64,000 nt of DNA from Paracentrotus lividus (GCA_940671915.1 CALNVZ010003433.1:28168962-28232961); one strand, 5' to 3'. Counted from the first letter of the stretch, positions 25,188-35,900 are shown. Notes: a model not told the origin generated them from the letters alone. Numbers and translations are program-made.

Positions 25188-25272
25188 TTGTATCTTTGGG
25201 GTAAAAATAGTGCCTTCACAACGGTAATCATAAATGATTAATTTATTGGATAATACAAATTTATTTTAACAG

Positions 25273-25339
25273 GTATCTTTCTGGTAATCAAATCACGACC
25301 ATCATGGAGGGAGGTTTTGTGGGATTAACACGTTTTTAA
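25273..25339 (+). pseudogene. LRR exon 1, broken
   Basis: The acceptor AACAG and most of the LRR are present (LxLSGNQI, then a Gly-Phe variant), but about 13 bases at the 3' end are missing. The GTAAGT donor is lost and the frame runs into TAA at 25337-25339. It could not be spliced in as an ordinary LRR exon. Confidence 0.8.
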
Positions 25340-25623
25340 CATGTTTTGCATCTTTGAAGTAAAAAATTAGTTTATATTTTATAAAAGGTTACCGAAACAG
25401 AAGAACAATATTTTGGTCAAAATCGAAATAATGCTGCACATTTCATGCCTTTCATTATGGTTTCATTATCATGTATTAATAAAAGTAATGTAAATGCACT
25501 AGTTAAATTCGTTGTTCATCTCGTTTTCTTCTTAACCTATTGTCAAATAATCCATTCTGCTCATCTTAACTTTTTTTCCTTAAAACATCTCTTTTCTCGA
25601 ATGATACAAATTCATTTTAACAG

Positions 25624-25695
25624 GGATCTGTACGATAATCAAATCACGACCATCATGGAGGGAGCTTTTGTGGGATTAACACGTTTAGAGACCTT
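25624..25695 (+). CDS. LRR exon 2
   Basis: A 72-nt exon after AACAG and before GTAAGT. Its first base completes the Leu codon split across the intron. Encodes LDLYDNQI, TTIMEG, AFVGLTRLET. The concave variable residues are D, Y, D and Q. Intact. Confidence 0.85.
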
Positions 25696-25978
25696 GTAAG
25701 TATGTTTTGCATCATTGAAGTAAAATGAATACATATTTTGAAGGTTACCGAAACAGAAAAACAATATTTTGGTCAAAATCGAAATAAAACTGCACATTTC
25801 ATGCCTTTCATTATGGTTTCATTATCATGTATTGCTACAAGTATGTAAATGCACAAGTTAAATTCGTTCTTCATCTCGTTTTCTTCTTTACCGTATTGTC
25901 AAATAATCCATTCTACTCATCTTAACTTTTTTCCTTAAAACATCTCCTTTCTCGAATGATACAAATTTATTTTAACAG

Positions 25979-26050
25979 ATATCTTTCCAGTAATCGGATC
26001 ACGACCATCATGGAGGGAACTTTTGTGGGATTAACACGTTTAGAGACCTT
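25979..26050 (+). CDS. LRR exon 3
   Basis: 72 nt, acceptor AACAG, donor GTAAGT. The first base is A instead of G, giving TTA, still Leu, at the split codon. Encodes LYLSSNRI, TTIMEG, TFVGLTRLET. Intact. Confidence 0.85.
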
Positions 26051-26338
26051 GTAAGTATGTTTTGCATCTTTGAAGTAAAATGAATACGTATTTTATAAAA
26101 AGGTAACCGAAACACAAGGACAATATTTTGGTCAAAATCGAAATAAAGCTGCACATTTCATGCCTTTCATTATGGTTTCATTATCATTTATTAATACAAG
26201 TAATGTAAATGCACAAGTTAAATTCGTTGTTCATCTCGTTTTCTTCTTTACCTTATTGTCAAATAATCCATTCAGCTCATCTTAACTTTTTTCCTTAAAA
26301 CATCTCTTTTCTCGAATGATACAAATTTATTTTAACAG

Positions 26339-26410
26339 ATATCTTTCCAGTAATCGGATCACGACCATCATGGAGGGAACTTTTGTGGGATTAACACGTT
26401 TAGCGATCTT
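26339..26410 (+). CDS. LRR exon 4
   Basis: 72 nt, acceptor AACAG, donor GTAAGT. Identical to exon 3 except for the last residues, LAI instead of LET. The unit is probably a direct duplicate of the preceding one. Intact. Confidence 0.85.
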
Positions 26411-26701
26411 GTAAGTATGTTTTACATCTTTGAAGTAAAATTAGTACATATTTTATAAAAGGTTACCGAAACAGAAGAACAATATTTTGGTCAAAATCGA
26501 AATAAAACTGCACATTTCATGCCTTTCACTATGGTTTCATTATCATGTATTGATACAAGTAATGTACAGTAAATGCACAAGTTCAATTTGTTGTTCATCT
26601 CGTTTTCTTCTTTACCTTATTGTCAAATAATCCATTCTGCTCATCTAAACTTTTTTCCTTAAAACATCTTTCTCTCGAATGATACAAATTTGTTTTAACA
26701 G

Positions 26702-26773
26702 GTATCTTGACGATAATCAAAACACGACCATTATGGAGGGAAGTTTTGTGGGATTAACAAATTTAAGTTACCT
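26702..26773 (+). CDS. LRR exon 5
   Basis: 72 nt, acceptor AACAG, donor GTTAGT. Encodes LYLDDNQN, TTIMEG, SFVGLTNLSY. Asn replaces the buried Ile after NQ, which may weaken this repeat. CT at the 3' end still gives Leu after splicing. Confidence 0.8.
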
Positions 26774-27060
26774 GTTAGTATGTTTTGCATCTTTGAAGTA
26801 AAATTAATACATATTTTATAAAAAGTTACCAAACACAAGGACAATATTTTGGTCAAAATCGAAATAAAACTGCACATTTCATGCCTTTCATTATGGTTTC
26901 ATTATCATGTATTAATACAAGTAATGTAAATGGACAAGTTCAATTCGTTGTTCATCTCGTTTTCTTCTTTACCTTGTTGTCAAATAATCCATTTTGCTCA
27001 TCTTAACTTTTTTTCCTTAAAACATCTCTTTTCTCGAATGATACAAATTCATTTTAACAG

Positions 27061-27118
27061 GTATCTGTACGATAATCAAATCACGACCATCATGGAGGGA
27101 ACTTTTGTGAGATTAACA
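27061..27118 (+). pseudogene. LRR exon 6, truncated by deletion
   Basis: The start is normal (LYLYDNQI, TTIMEG, TFVRLT) but after ttaaca the sequence jumps directly to the intron phrase tattttataaaaagttacc. The last residues, the donor and about 50 bases of intron are missing. The short repeat ACA at both sides of the missing piece suggests slippage or end-joining. Confidence 0.8.
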
Positions 27119-27371
27119 TATTTTATAAAAAGTTACCTAAAAACGAGGACCATATTTTGGTCAAACTCGAAATAAAGCTGCACATTTCATGCCTTTCACT
27201 ATGGTTTCATTATCATGTATTGATACAAGTAATGTACAGTAAATACACAAGTTCAATTCGTTGTTCATCTCGTTTTCTTCTTTACCTTATTGTCAAATAA
27301 TTCATTCTGCTCATCTAAACTTTTTTCCTTAAAACATCTTTCTCTCGAATGATACAAATTTATTTTAACAG

Positions 27372-27443
27372 GTATCTTTACGATAATCAAATCACGACCA
27401 TTATGGAGGGAACTTTTGTGGGATTAACAAATTTAAGTTACCT
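27372..27443 (+). CDS. LRR exon 7
   Basis: 72 nt, acceptor AACAG, donor GTTAGT. Encodes LYLYDNQI, TTIMEG, TFVGLTNLSY. It shares the GTTAGT donor and NLSY ending with exon 5, so these two units are close relatives. Intact. Confidence 0.85.
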
Positions 27444-27729
27444 GTTAGTATGTTTTGCATCTTTGAAGTAAAATTAATACATATTTTATAAAAAGTTACC
27501 AAACACAAGGACAATATTTTGGTCAAAATCGAAATAAAACTGCACATTTCATGCCTTTCATTATGGTTTCATTATCATGTATTAATACAAGTAATGTAGA
27601 TGCACAAGTTAAATTCGTTCGTCATCTCGTTTTCTTATTTACCTTATTGTCAAATAATCCATTGTGCTCATCTAAACTTTTTTCCTTAAAACATCTCTTT
27701 TATCGAATGATACAAATTCATTTTAACAG

Positions 27730-27801
27730 GTCTCTTTCCAGTAATCGGATCACGACCATCATGGAGGGAACTTTTGTGGGATTAACACGTGTAGAGCACT
27801 T
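27730..27801 (+). CDS. LRR exon 8
   Basis: 72 nt, acceptor AACAG, donor GTAAGT. Encodes LSLSSNRI, TTIMEG, TFVGLTRVEH. Val replaces the usual Leu near the end. Intact. Confidence 0.85.
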
Positions 27802-28091
27802 GTAAGTATGTTTTGCATCTTTGAAGTAAAATGAATACATATTTTACAAAAAGTTACCAAAACACAAGGACAATATTTTGGTCAAAATCGAAATAAAGCT
27901 GCACATTTCATGCCCTTCATTATGGTTTCATTATCATGTATTGCTACAAGTAATGTAAATGCACAAGTTAAATTCGTTGTTCATCTCGTTAATTTCTTCT
28001 TTACCTTATTGTCAAATAGTCCATTCTGCTCATCTTAACTTTTTTCCTTAAACCATCTCTTTTCTCGAATGATACAAATTCATTTTAACAG

Positions 28092-28163
28092 GGATCTTTC
28101 CAGGAATCGGATCACGACCATCATGGAGGGAACTTTTGTGGGGTTAACAAATTTAAGTTACTT
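28092..28163 (+). CDS. LRR exon 9
   Basis: 72 nt, acceptor AACAG, donor GTAAGT. Encodes LDLSRNRI, TTIMEG, TFVGLTNLSY. Same protein sequence as exon 12, three units downstream. Intact. Confidence 0.85.
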
Positions 28164-28453
28164 GTAAGTATGTTTTGCATCTTTGAAGTAAAATGAATAC
28201 ATATTTTATAAAAAGTTGTCAAAACTCAAGGACAAGATTTTGGTCAAAATCGAAATAAAGCTGCACATTTCATGCCCTTCATTATGGTTTCATTATCATG
28301 TATTGCTACAAGTAATGTAAATGCACAAGTTAAATTCGTTGTTCATCTCGTTAATTTCTTCTTTACCTTATTGTCAAATAGTCCATTCTGCTCATCTTAA
28401 CTTTTTTCCTTAAAACATCTCCTTTCTCCGATGATACAAATTTATTTTAACAG

Positions 28454-28525
28454 GTATCTGTTCGATAATCAAATCACGACCATCATGGAGGGAGCTTTTG
28501 TGGGATTAACACGTTTAAGTGACTT
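28454..28525 (+). CDS. LRR exon 10
   Basis: 72 nt, acceptor AACAG, donor GTAAGT. Encodes LYLFDNQI, TTIMEG, AFVGLTRLSD. Intact. Confidence 0.85.
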
Positions 28526-28814
28526 GTAAGTATGTTTTGCATCTTTGAAGTAAAATGAATACATATTTCATAAAAAGTTACCAAACACAAGGACAATATT
28601 TTGGTCAAAATCGAAATAAAGCTGCACATTTCATGCCCTTCATTATGGTTTCATTATCATGTATTGCTACAAGTAATGTAAATGCACAAGTTAAATTCGT
28701 TGTTCATCTCGTTAATTTCTTCTTTACCTTATTGTCAAATAGTCCATTCTGCTCATCTTAACTTTTTTCCTTAAAACATCTCCTTTCTCCGATGATACAA
28801 ATTTATTTTAACAG

Positions 28815-28886
28815 GTATCTGTTCGATAATCAAATCACGACCATCATGGAGGGAGCTTTTGTGGGATTAACAAATTTAAGTTACTT
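28815..28886 (+). CDS. LRR exon 11
   Basis: 72 nt, acceptor AACAG, donor GTAAGT. Encodes LYLFDNQI, TTIMEG, AFVGLTNLSY. Its front half matches exon 10 and its back half matches exon 9, a mosaic. Intact. Confidence 0.85.
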
Positions 28887-29176
28887 GTAAGTATGTTTTG
28901 CATCTCTGAAGTAAAATGAGTACATATTTTTTTAAAGGTTACCGAAACACAAGGACAATATTTTGGTCAAAATCGAAATAAAGCTGCACATTTCATGCCC
29001 TTCATTATGGTTTCATTATCATGTATTGCTACAAGTAATGTAAATGCACAAGTTAAATTCGTTGTTCATCTCGTTAATTTCTTCTTTACCTTATTGTCAA
29101 ATAGTCCATTCTGCTCATCTTAACTTTTTCCCTTAAACCATCTCTTTTCTCGAATGATACAAATTCATTTTAACAG

Positions 29177-29248
29177 GGATCTTTCCAGGAATCGGATCAC
29201 GACCATCATGGAGGGAACTTTTGTGGGGTTAACAAATTTAAGTTACTT
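29177..29248 (+). CDS. LRR exon 12
   Basis: 72 nt, acceptor AACAG, donor GTAAGT. Encodes LDLSRNRI, TTIMEG, TFVGLTNLSY, as exon 9, and the following intron shares the variant aaagttgtcaaaact. Units 9 and 12 therefore arose by a multi-unit duplication. Intact. Confidence 0.85.
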
Positions 29249-29535
29249 GTAAGTATGTTTTGCATCTTTAAAGTAAAATGAATACATATTTTATAAAAAG
29301 TTGTCAAAACTAAAGGACAAGATTTTGGTCAAAATCGAAATAAAACTGCACATTTCATGCCCTTCATTATGGTTTCATTATCATGTATTAATACAAGTAA
29401 TGTAAATGCACTAGTTAAATTCGTTGTTCATCTCGTTTTCTTCTTTACCTTATTGTCAAATAGTCCATTCTGCTCATCTTAACTTTTTTCCTTAAAACAT
29501 CTCCTTTCTCCGATGATACAAATTTATTTTAACAG

Positions 29536-29607
29536 GCATCTGTCCGATAATCAAATCACGACCATCATGGAGGGAGCTTTTGTGGGATTAACACGTTTAA
29601 GTGGATT
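29536..29607 (+). CDS. LRR exon 13
   Basis: 72 nt, acceptor AACAG, donor GTAAGT. Encodes LHLSDNQI, TTIMEG, AFVGLTRLSG. The SDNQ combination mixes the two main classes, SSNR and xDNQ. Intact. Confidence 0.85.
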
Positions 29608-29894
29608 GTAAGTATGTTTTGCATCTTTGAAGACAAATGAGTACATATTTTTTTAAAGGTTACCGAAACACTAGGACAATATTTTGGTCAAAATCGAAAT
29701 AAAGCTGCACATTTCATGCCTTTTATTATGGTTTCATTATCATGTATTAATACAAGTAATGTAAATGCACAAGTTAAATTCGTTGTTCATCTCGGATTCT
29801 TCTTTACCTTATTGTCAAATAATCCATTCTCCTCATCTTAACTTTTTTCCTTAAAACATCTCTTTTCTCGAATGATACACATTTATTTTAAAAG

Positions 29895-29966
29895 GGATCT
29901 TTCCAGTAATCGGATCACGACCATCATGGAGGGAGCTTTTGTGGGATTAACACGTTTAAGTGAATT
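29895..29966 (+). CDS. LRR exon 14
   Basis: 72 nt. The acceptor is AAAAG instead of AACAG, with an intact AG; donor GTAAGT. Encodes LDLSSNRI, TTIMEG, AFVGLTRLSE. Otherwise intact. Confidence 0.8.
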
Positions 29967-30229
29967 GTAAGTATGTTTTTCATCTGTGTAGTAGGTTACC
30001 AAAACACAAGGACAATATTTTGGTCAAAATCGAAATAAAACTGCACATTTCATGCCTTTCATTATGGTTTTAATATCATGAATTAATACAAGTAATTTAA
30101 ATGGACAAGTTCAATTCGTTGTTCATCTCGTTTTCTTCTTTACCTTATTGTCAAATAATCCATTCTGCTCATCTTAACTTTTTCCTTAAAACATCTCTTT
30201 TTTCGAATGATACAAATTTATTTTAACAG

Positions 30230-30301
30230 GCTTCTTGACGGTAATCAAATCACGACCATCATCGAGGGAACTTTTGTGGGATTATCAACTTTAATTTACT
30301 T
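30230..30301 (+). CDS. LRR exon 15
   Basis: 72 nt, acceptor AACAG, weak donor GTAAAA. Encodes LLLDGNQI, TTIIEG, TFVGLSTLIY. It is the most diverged intact unit, with Ile for the otherwise constant Met. The following intron breaks off at about 30445, where the mirror-motif insertion starts. Confidence 0.75.
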
Positions 30302-30444
30302 GTAAAAATAAATACATATTTTATAAAAGGCTACCAAAACACATAAACAGAGTTAGGGTCAAAATCGAAATAAAGCTGCACATTTCATGCCTTTCATTAT
30401 GGTTTCATGATTATGTATTAATACAAGTAATGTAAATGCATAAG

Positions 30445-31250
30445 TTAATCGCGCTCGCAAGGTTCTCTCAATAAGGCACATTGACTGATCCCTTATGTCC
30501 CATATTAGTAAAATTATGTAAATTTTTGTACTCGCACTTTATTTTTGTTAAAATTGATGTGATCTTGACCCATAGAAGAATTCAAACAAAAAGAAATAAG
30601 ATGGAAAATGTACGTAAAATATACGGTGTCATAAGCCAAAATTTTCAGCTCGCGCTTCGCGCTCGCAAATTCCTCTCAGAAAGACTGATTCCTGATGTCG
30701 CAAAGTGAAGTAATGGATGTCAATCAAATGTCAAAATCTAGAATACACTACCCTCAGTTAATTATTAGTCAAAATTTTTCGGCTCGCGCTTCGCGCTCAC
30801 AAACTTTTCTTTAAAAAGCTCATTGACTGATCCCTGGCGTCCGAAATAAGTAATGTTATGTAAAATTTTCTGCTCGCGTTTCGCGCTCGCAATTTATTTT
30901 TGTTAAAATGAAGGTGATCGTTACCTAGCTAGTAACAGAATTCAAACAAAAATACAGAAGAGTAGAGGGGGAAATGTGAGTAAAATATACGGCCTTATTT
31001 GTGTCATTATGAGCCAAAATTTTCAGATCGCGATTCGCACACGCAAATTCCTCTCAGAAAGACTAATTCCTGACGTCGCAAAGTGAAGTGATGGATGTCA
31101 ATTTTCAAAATGTTAAAAATTTTCGGCTCGCGCTCGCAAATTTCTCTTAGACGGGATGACAATTTTCAAAATGTGTTTAGAACACACTACCTTCAGGTCA
31201 TTATAAGCCAAAAGTTTCGGCTCGCGCTTCGCACTTGCAAATTTCTCTTC
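30445..31250 (+). repeat. Mirror-motif array I, left part
   Basis: Units of about 90-150 bp each carry a version of GCTCGCGCTTCGCGCTCG, for example at 30648, 30782, 30872 and 31220, preceded by AAAATTTTC and followed by CAAATTTCTC-like sequence. The array replaces intron sequence of the LRR locus. It continues at 35100-35900 beyond the LINE and gap. Confidence 0.8.
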
Positions 31251-31335
31251 TTCTTCTTCGGTGTTCTGCCTAAGGGCAGGTCCACACACCAGAGCCTTTA
31301 GTAGTTTCTCCATTGTTCTCTGTCTTGGGACTTCA
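31245..31335 (-). mobile_element. Possible LINE 3' end fragment
   Basis: On the minus strand it reads gcccttaggcagaacaccgaag followed by GAA repeats, which looks like a retrotransposon tail. It lies exactly between the array and the inverted repeat at 31338. The call rests on tail form only. Confidence 0.3.
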
Positions 31336-31337
31336 GA

Positions 31338-31494
31338 AAAATTTGAGCAGACCATATTCGAGCGCGAAGTGAGGGGGTCAGCCTAGTATAATAAACTTTT
31401 CTAGGTGAGGAGGGTGTGTGGACCCCCAGCAGGACTAAAAATAAGACCTGGTCAAAGGGCGGATGAGTTGCTTTGTCAACCAACGGCCATCCAT
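31338..31494 (-). repeat. 160-bp inverted repeat, left copy
   Basis: It is the near-perfect complement (two single-base indels seen) of 34966-35122. It contains the phrase ccctcacttcgcgctcgaatatggtctgctc, which belongs to the mirror-motif array in + orientation at 35078 and again near 35923, so this left copy is the inverted one. Confidence 0.85.
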
Positions 31495-34439
31495 AGCAGA
31501 AAGGAGTTGGAGACCTCTACTGCTTAATTCCTCAAGTCGATCACCATGAGTCATACAAACTACCAAATTCAAGCTACAGCGTAAACAGACTGGAAGCCAG
31601 AGAGTTGAAGGTGCTGCGCTCGGCAGGGATAGTGGTGAGGCTACCAGGTCGTCATCCAGCAAAAACCTCACTCCGTACACCTGGAAGAACACACCAGATT
31701 TGGACATGGAACGTAAGAACAATGAACTTGGATTGGAAGCTAGAGAATCTTGAAGAGAAATGAAAAGATACAACCTGAAAATCATGGGACTAAGCGAAAC
31801 ACATTGGCTTTGGAACAGGAGATTTTACCCGTGGTGACCTCAGAATCATCTACTCTGTTCTCAGAAGAAGAAAGAAAAGGGAGTAGCGTATGCTCTGTCT
31901 GGAGATGCAGGAATCATTTGAGGAGGTGAACTACATTTCTGACAGATTGGTTATGATAAAGCTGCACGCTGAACCACGAGACATTCTTCTATACCAAGTA
32001 TAGGCCTACTTTCCAACCAGCCAGTACCAAGATGAAGAAGTGGAGGAAGTATACGACATGTTGAGGGAGACTTCATAAACGGACAGGCAATGACTATCTT
32101 ATTATCATGGGAGACTGGAATAGTGTAGTTGGACAAGGAGAGAAGGTAAAGAAAACTGGTCCTTTTCGGAGTGGGAACGCGCAACGAAAGAGGTTCCAAA
32201 CTTGTAGAGTTCTGTAGTAGAAACCACCTCATCATAACCAATACATGGTTTAAACACCACAAACGAAGACTGTATACATGGAAGCAGCCAGGATGTACGT
32301 AGATTTCAACTTGACTATATACTGATTAGACAAAGATACAGAGGTAGTGCTAAAAACTCAAGATCGTACCCAGGAGCAGATATAGCTCTGATCACAACCT
32401 GGTTATTATGGATGCAACACTTAAACTAAAGAAACTGAAAGGAGCGAAAAGTAGAAGGAAATGGAATTTAGAAGGAATTGAGACTTGATAACAGACCGTT
32501 TAGGCTAGAAACTAATGCTAGAACTTTAGCCGCCCATTCGGATGGATGCTTCACAATGACCCTGAAGCCAATTGGAATTTGCTGAAGGAAACATAAAGCA
32601 AGTGCAGAGGAAACTATGATACCTAAAAAGCAAGGAACCAAAGAAACCTTGGGTAACACAGGCATGCTTACTAAAATGGAAGAAAGGAGACAATGAAAGG
32701 AGTGAATACTGAAGATGGGAGACGGATGTACAGACAACTAACAATGAACTTCGAAGAGAGACGGATAAAGCCAGAGAAAATGGCTTGAAGAGCAGTGCAA
32801 AGAGATTGAAGCACTAGAGCAGAGGGAAGAAGCGACATGGTGTACGCCAAAGTCAGAGAGCTAAATGAAATGGATCACAAAAAGTCAATAAGCATAGGTA
32901 TAGACTCGAAGTCGGGGAAGGCTGACAAATGTCTCGGATTATTCAAAATAGATGATTGAGCACATTGAAGAACTATATGATAAGGATTCAAAACCAGATG
33001 ATATTGAAATGGAAAACGAAGAGCATGTAAACCAAGACGATATGGGCCCGTCTTTTCTTCACTCTAAGTTCGAAGGCTCTGAAGAACAAAAGACAAGAAA
33101 TCCCCTGGACTAAGATGACAGTTGAGCTCCTAAAAAAGTGAAGGAGACACAAAGACTTTGAACAGTGTCTAGACCTACGAAACTGGAATTGCCGAGACTT
33201 CCTAAGACAGTAATGATTCCGATACCAAAGAAGACAATGCACGAAATGTTCTGACTTTCGTACAATAAGCCTAATACCATGCATCAAAGGTTATTCTCAG
33301 GATCTTACCAAGAGAATCGTCAAGAAAGCAGAAACTTTTCTGGGATACGATCAGTTTGGGTTCAGAGCTGGACTTGGTACTCGTGAGGCTATCGCAATAT
33401 GAGAACTTTTGCGAACGTAGCCTGGAAGTTCAGAAAGAGGTGAGCATATGCTTTGTTGATTATGAGAAAGCTTTGACAGGGTCAACTGATTAAACTCCTG
33501 CATGTTCTGAAATCCCTTGGAATAGATTGGAAGGATAGGCGCCTAATCAAAAACCTGTACATGAAGCAGACAGGTGTATAAGAACACCAGAAGGAGATTC
33601 TGAGCTGGACACATTGGACGAGGAGTTCGTCAAGGCTGCCACTCACCAATACTGTTCAATGTATTTGCAGAAGCCATGATCAAAGAAGCATTTCTGGACA
33701 TGGGAGATGGAAATCTAGGAGGTAGAATAGTGAACTCGGTCCGTTTTGCAGATGACAAGGCAATTGTGAGTGACAATGAAGACGGATTTCAGAGGCTCAT
33801 GGACTCATTAGTGACAGCAGGGAAAATTGGAATGAGGATTAATATCACTAAAACTAAGGTAATGAAAGTAACGCGATCAGAGGAAACAGATCTGAATATG
33901 AACATCACAATCAGTGGAAGGAAAGTTGATCAGGTCAAACAGTTCACATATCTTGGTAGTGTCATCTCAAATGATGCATACAGCACTAGAGAAATAAAAA
34001 CTCGAATTGCACTAGCCAAGAATGCATTCTCAAAACATAGCAGAACATTGACAGCCAAAAGCTAAAACAAAGCCTAAGAAAGAGGCTTGTCAAGTGTCTG
34101 GTCTGGAGTGTTGCTTTATATGCATCAGAGACGTGGACGATACGGAAAGCAGAGGAAAGGAGGATCGATAGCCTAGAAATGTGGTTGTGGAGGAGAATGG
34201 AAGGAATTAGCTGGAAAGATCGTGTCACAAATGACGAAGTACTGAACAGAGTGAATGAAGTAAGGATCTTGAGAGAAACAATCAGGAGACGAAAGAAGAA
34301 CTGGTTGGGGCACATCCTAAGGGGAATAACATGCTCAGAGATGTGCTGGAAGGGAAAATGAAAGGCAAAAGGGAAGAGGTAGACCAAGGATTGGGATGGT
34401 GTCGAACTAAAAGAGCAGAAACGTATGAAATCATGAGCG
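31495..34439 (+). pseudogene. RTE-like LINE, endonuclease-reverse transcriptase, decayed
   Basis: Translated fragments in shifting frames give the order of a LINE polyprotein. First come endonuclease motifs (WNVRTMN near 31708, GLSETHW near 31788, MGDWN near 32108, DHNLV near 32390). Then come reverse-transcriptase fragments (FRTISLI near 33255, GRGVRQGC near 33620, FADD at 33745-33756) and the C-terminal region (ETWTIRKAEE near 34130, RRRKKNWLGHILRG near 34290). The C-terminal pattern is typical of the RTE-like elements often labelled craniofacial-development-protein-2-like. Many frameshifts and stops rule out function. The 3' end disappears into the N gap. Confidence 0.85.
33676..34065 (+). 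pseudogene. Longest open piece of the RTE-like reverse transcriptase
   Basis: This 129-codon frame covers the palm and thumb region. FADD (33745-33756) is the intact catalytic aspartate pair. It is followed by GMRINITKTKVM and the QFTYLGSVIS motif, all in the expected order. The frame stops at 34063-34065, and the rest of the protein continues in another frame from about 34070. Confidence 0.85.
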
Positions 34440-34965
34440 NNNNNNNNNNNNNNNNNNNNNNNNNNNNNNNNNNNNNNNNNNNNNNNNNNNNNNNNNNNNN
34501 NNNNNNNNNNNNNNNNNNNNNNNNNNNNNNNNNNNNNNNNNNNNNNNNNNNNNNNNNNNNNNNNNNNNNNNNNNNNNNNNNNNNNNNNNNNNNNNNNNNN
34601 NNNNNNNNNNNNNNNNNNNNNNNNNNNNNNNNNNNNNNNNNNNNNNNNNNNNNNNNNNNNNNNNNNNNNNNNNNNNNNNNNNNNNNNNNNNNNNNNNNNN
34701 NNNNNNNNNNNNNNNNNNNNNNNNNNNNNNNNNNNNNNNNNNNNNNNNNNNNNNNNNNNNNNNNNNNNNNNNNNNNNNNNNNNNNNNNNNNNNNNNNNNN
34801 NNNNNNNNNNNNNNNNNNNNNNNNNNNNNNNNNNNNNNNNNNNNNNNNNNNNNNNNNNNNNNNNNNNNNNNNNNNNNNNNNNNNNNNNNNNNNNNNNNNN
34901 NNNNNNNNNNNNNNNNNNNNNNNNNNNNNNNNNNNNNNNNNNNNNNNNNNNNNNNNNNNNNNNNN
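34440..34965. other. Assembly gap, 526 N
   Basis: The gap separates the LINE 3' region from the right copy of the inverted repeat. It probably hides the LINE tail and perhaps one array junction. Confidence 0.99.
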
Positions 34966-35122
34966 GGATGGCCGTTGGTTGACAAGCAACTCATCCGCCC
35001 TTTGACAGGTCTTATTTTTAGTCCTGCTGGGGGTCCACACACCCTCCTCACCTAGAAAAGTTTATTATACTAGGCTGACCCCCTCACTTCGCGCTCGAAT
35101 ATGGTCTGCTCAAATTTTTCTC
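34966..35122 (+). repeat. 160-bp inverted repeat, right copy
   Basis: Complement of 31338-31494. It runs directly from the gap into mirror-motif array sequence, so its right side is array-derived. Confidence 0.85.
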
Positions 35123-35900
35123 AGAAAGACTGACTCCTGACATTGTAAAGTGAAGTGATGGGATGTAAATTTTCAAATTATGTCTAGAATACACTATACC
35201 TTCGGTCCGTTAAGCCAACATTTTCGGCTCGCGCTTCGCGCTCTCAAAGTTTTCTAAACAAAAAGCTACATTGAGTGATCCCTGGCGTCCCAATCAACTA
35301 ATGTTAGGTAAATATTTCTGCTCGCGTTCGCAATTTATTTTTATTAAAATGAAGGTGATCATTATCTAGTAAAAGAATTCAAACAAAATACAAAATATAA
35401 GAGTAGAGGGGGAAATGTGCGTAAAATATACGACCTTTGCATCATTGTAAGCCAAAATTTTCACCTCGCGCTTCGAGCTCGCAAATGTGTCTCAGATGGG
35501 ATGACAATAAGATGTGTACAGAATTCACTACCTTCAGGTAATTTTAAGCCAAAATTTTTGGCTCGCGCTACGCGCTCGCAAATGTGTCTCAGATGGGATG
35601 ACAATTATCAAAATGTGTATAGAATACACTACCTTCAGGTAATTATAATCCAAAATTTTGGGCTCGCGCTACGCGCTCGCAAATGTGTCTCAGATAGGAT
35701 GACAATTATCTAAATGTGTACAGAATAAACTATCTTCAGGTAATTATAAGCCAAAATTTTCGGCTCGCGCTACGCGCTCGCAAATGTGTCTCAGATGGGA
35801 TGACAATTATCTACAATGTGTACAGAATAAATACCTTCAGGTAATTATAAGCAAATTTTCGGCTCGCGCTACGTATACGCGCTCGGAAATTTCTCTAAAA
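35100..35900 (+). repeat. Mirror-motif array I, right part
   Basis: Motif starts at 35464, 35561, 35662, 35763 and 35862 give a regular period of 97-101 bp. In this part the central TT is TA (GCTCGCGCTACGCGCTCG). Each unit also has ATGTGTCTCAGATGGGATG and CTACCTTCAGGTAATTATAA. Confidence 0.9.

Larger units (their letters stand above)
25271..30440 (+). repeat. Tandem array of about 360-bp LRR exon units
   Basis: Fifteen units follow each other, with exon starts 25273, 25624, 25979, 26339, 26702, 27061, 27372, 27730, 28092, 28454, 28815, 29177, 29536, 29895 and 30230. Spacing is usually 351-363 bp; it is 311 after the deleted sixth unit and 335 before the last. The intron is nearly as conserved as the exon, including the tatggtttcattatcat block, the ctcatcttaact block about 60-70 bases before the acceptor, and the tttattttaacag acceptor. 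This marks recent tandem duplication. Two more units follow at 36092 and 37321 after an insertion. Each exon is phase 2 at both ends, so any number of units keeps the frame. Confidence 0.95.

Noticed and set aside
25445-25699. 84-codon frame containing an LRR (similar ones at 26930 and 27551)
   Set aside because: Only the last 24 or so residues are LRR exon; the rest is intron read through the acceptor site.
30445-31250. Regularly spaced short repeats considered as a CRISPR array
   Set aside because: The spacers are themselves repeated, the period is about 100 bp, and the genome is clearly eukaryotic.
34282-35051. Long frames of 200-250 codons on both strands
   Set aside because: They consist mostly of the N gap; only the short flanks are sequence.
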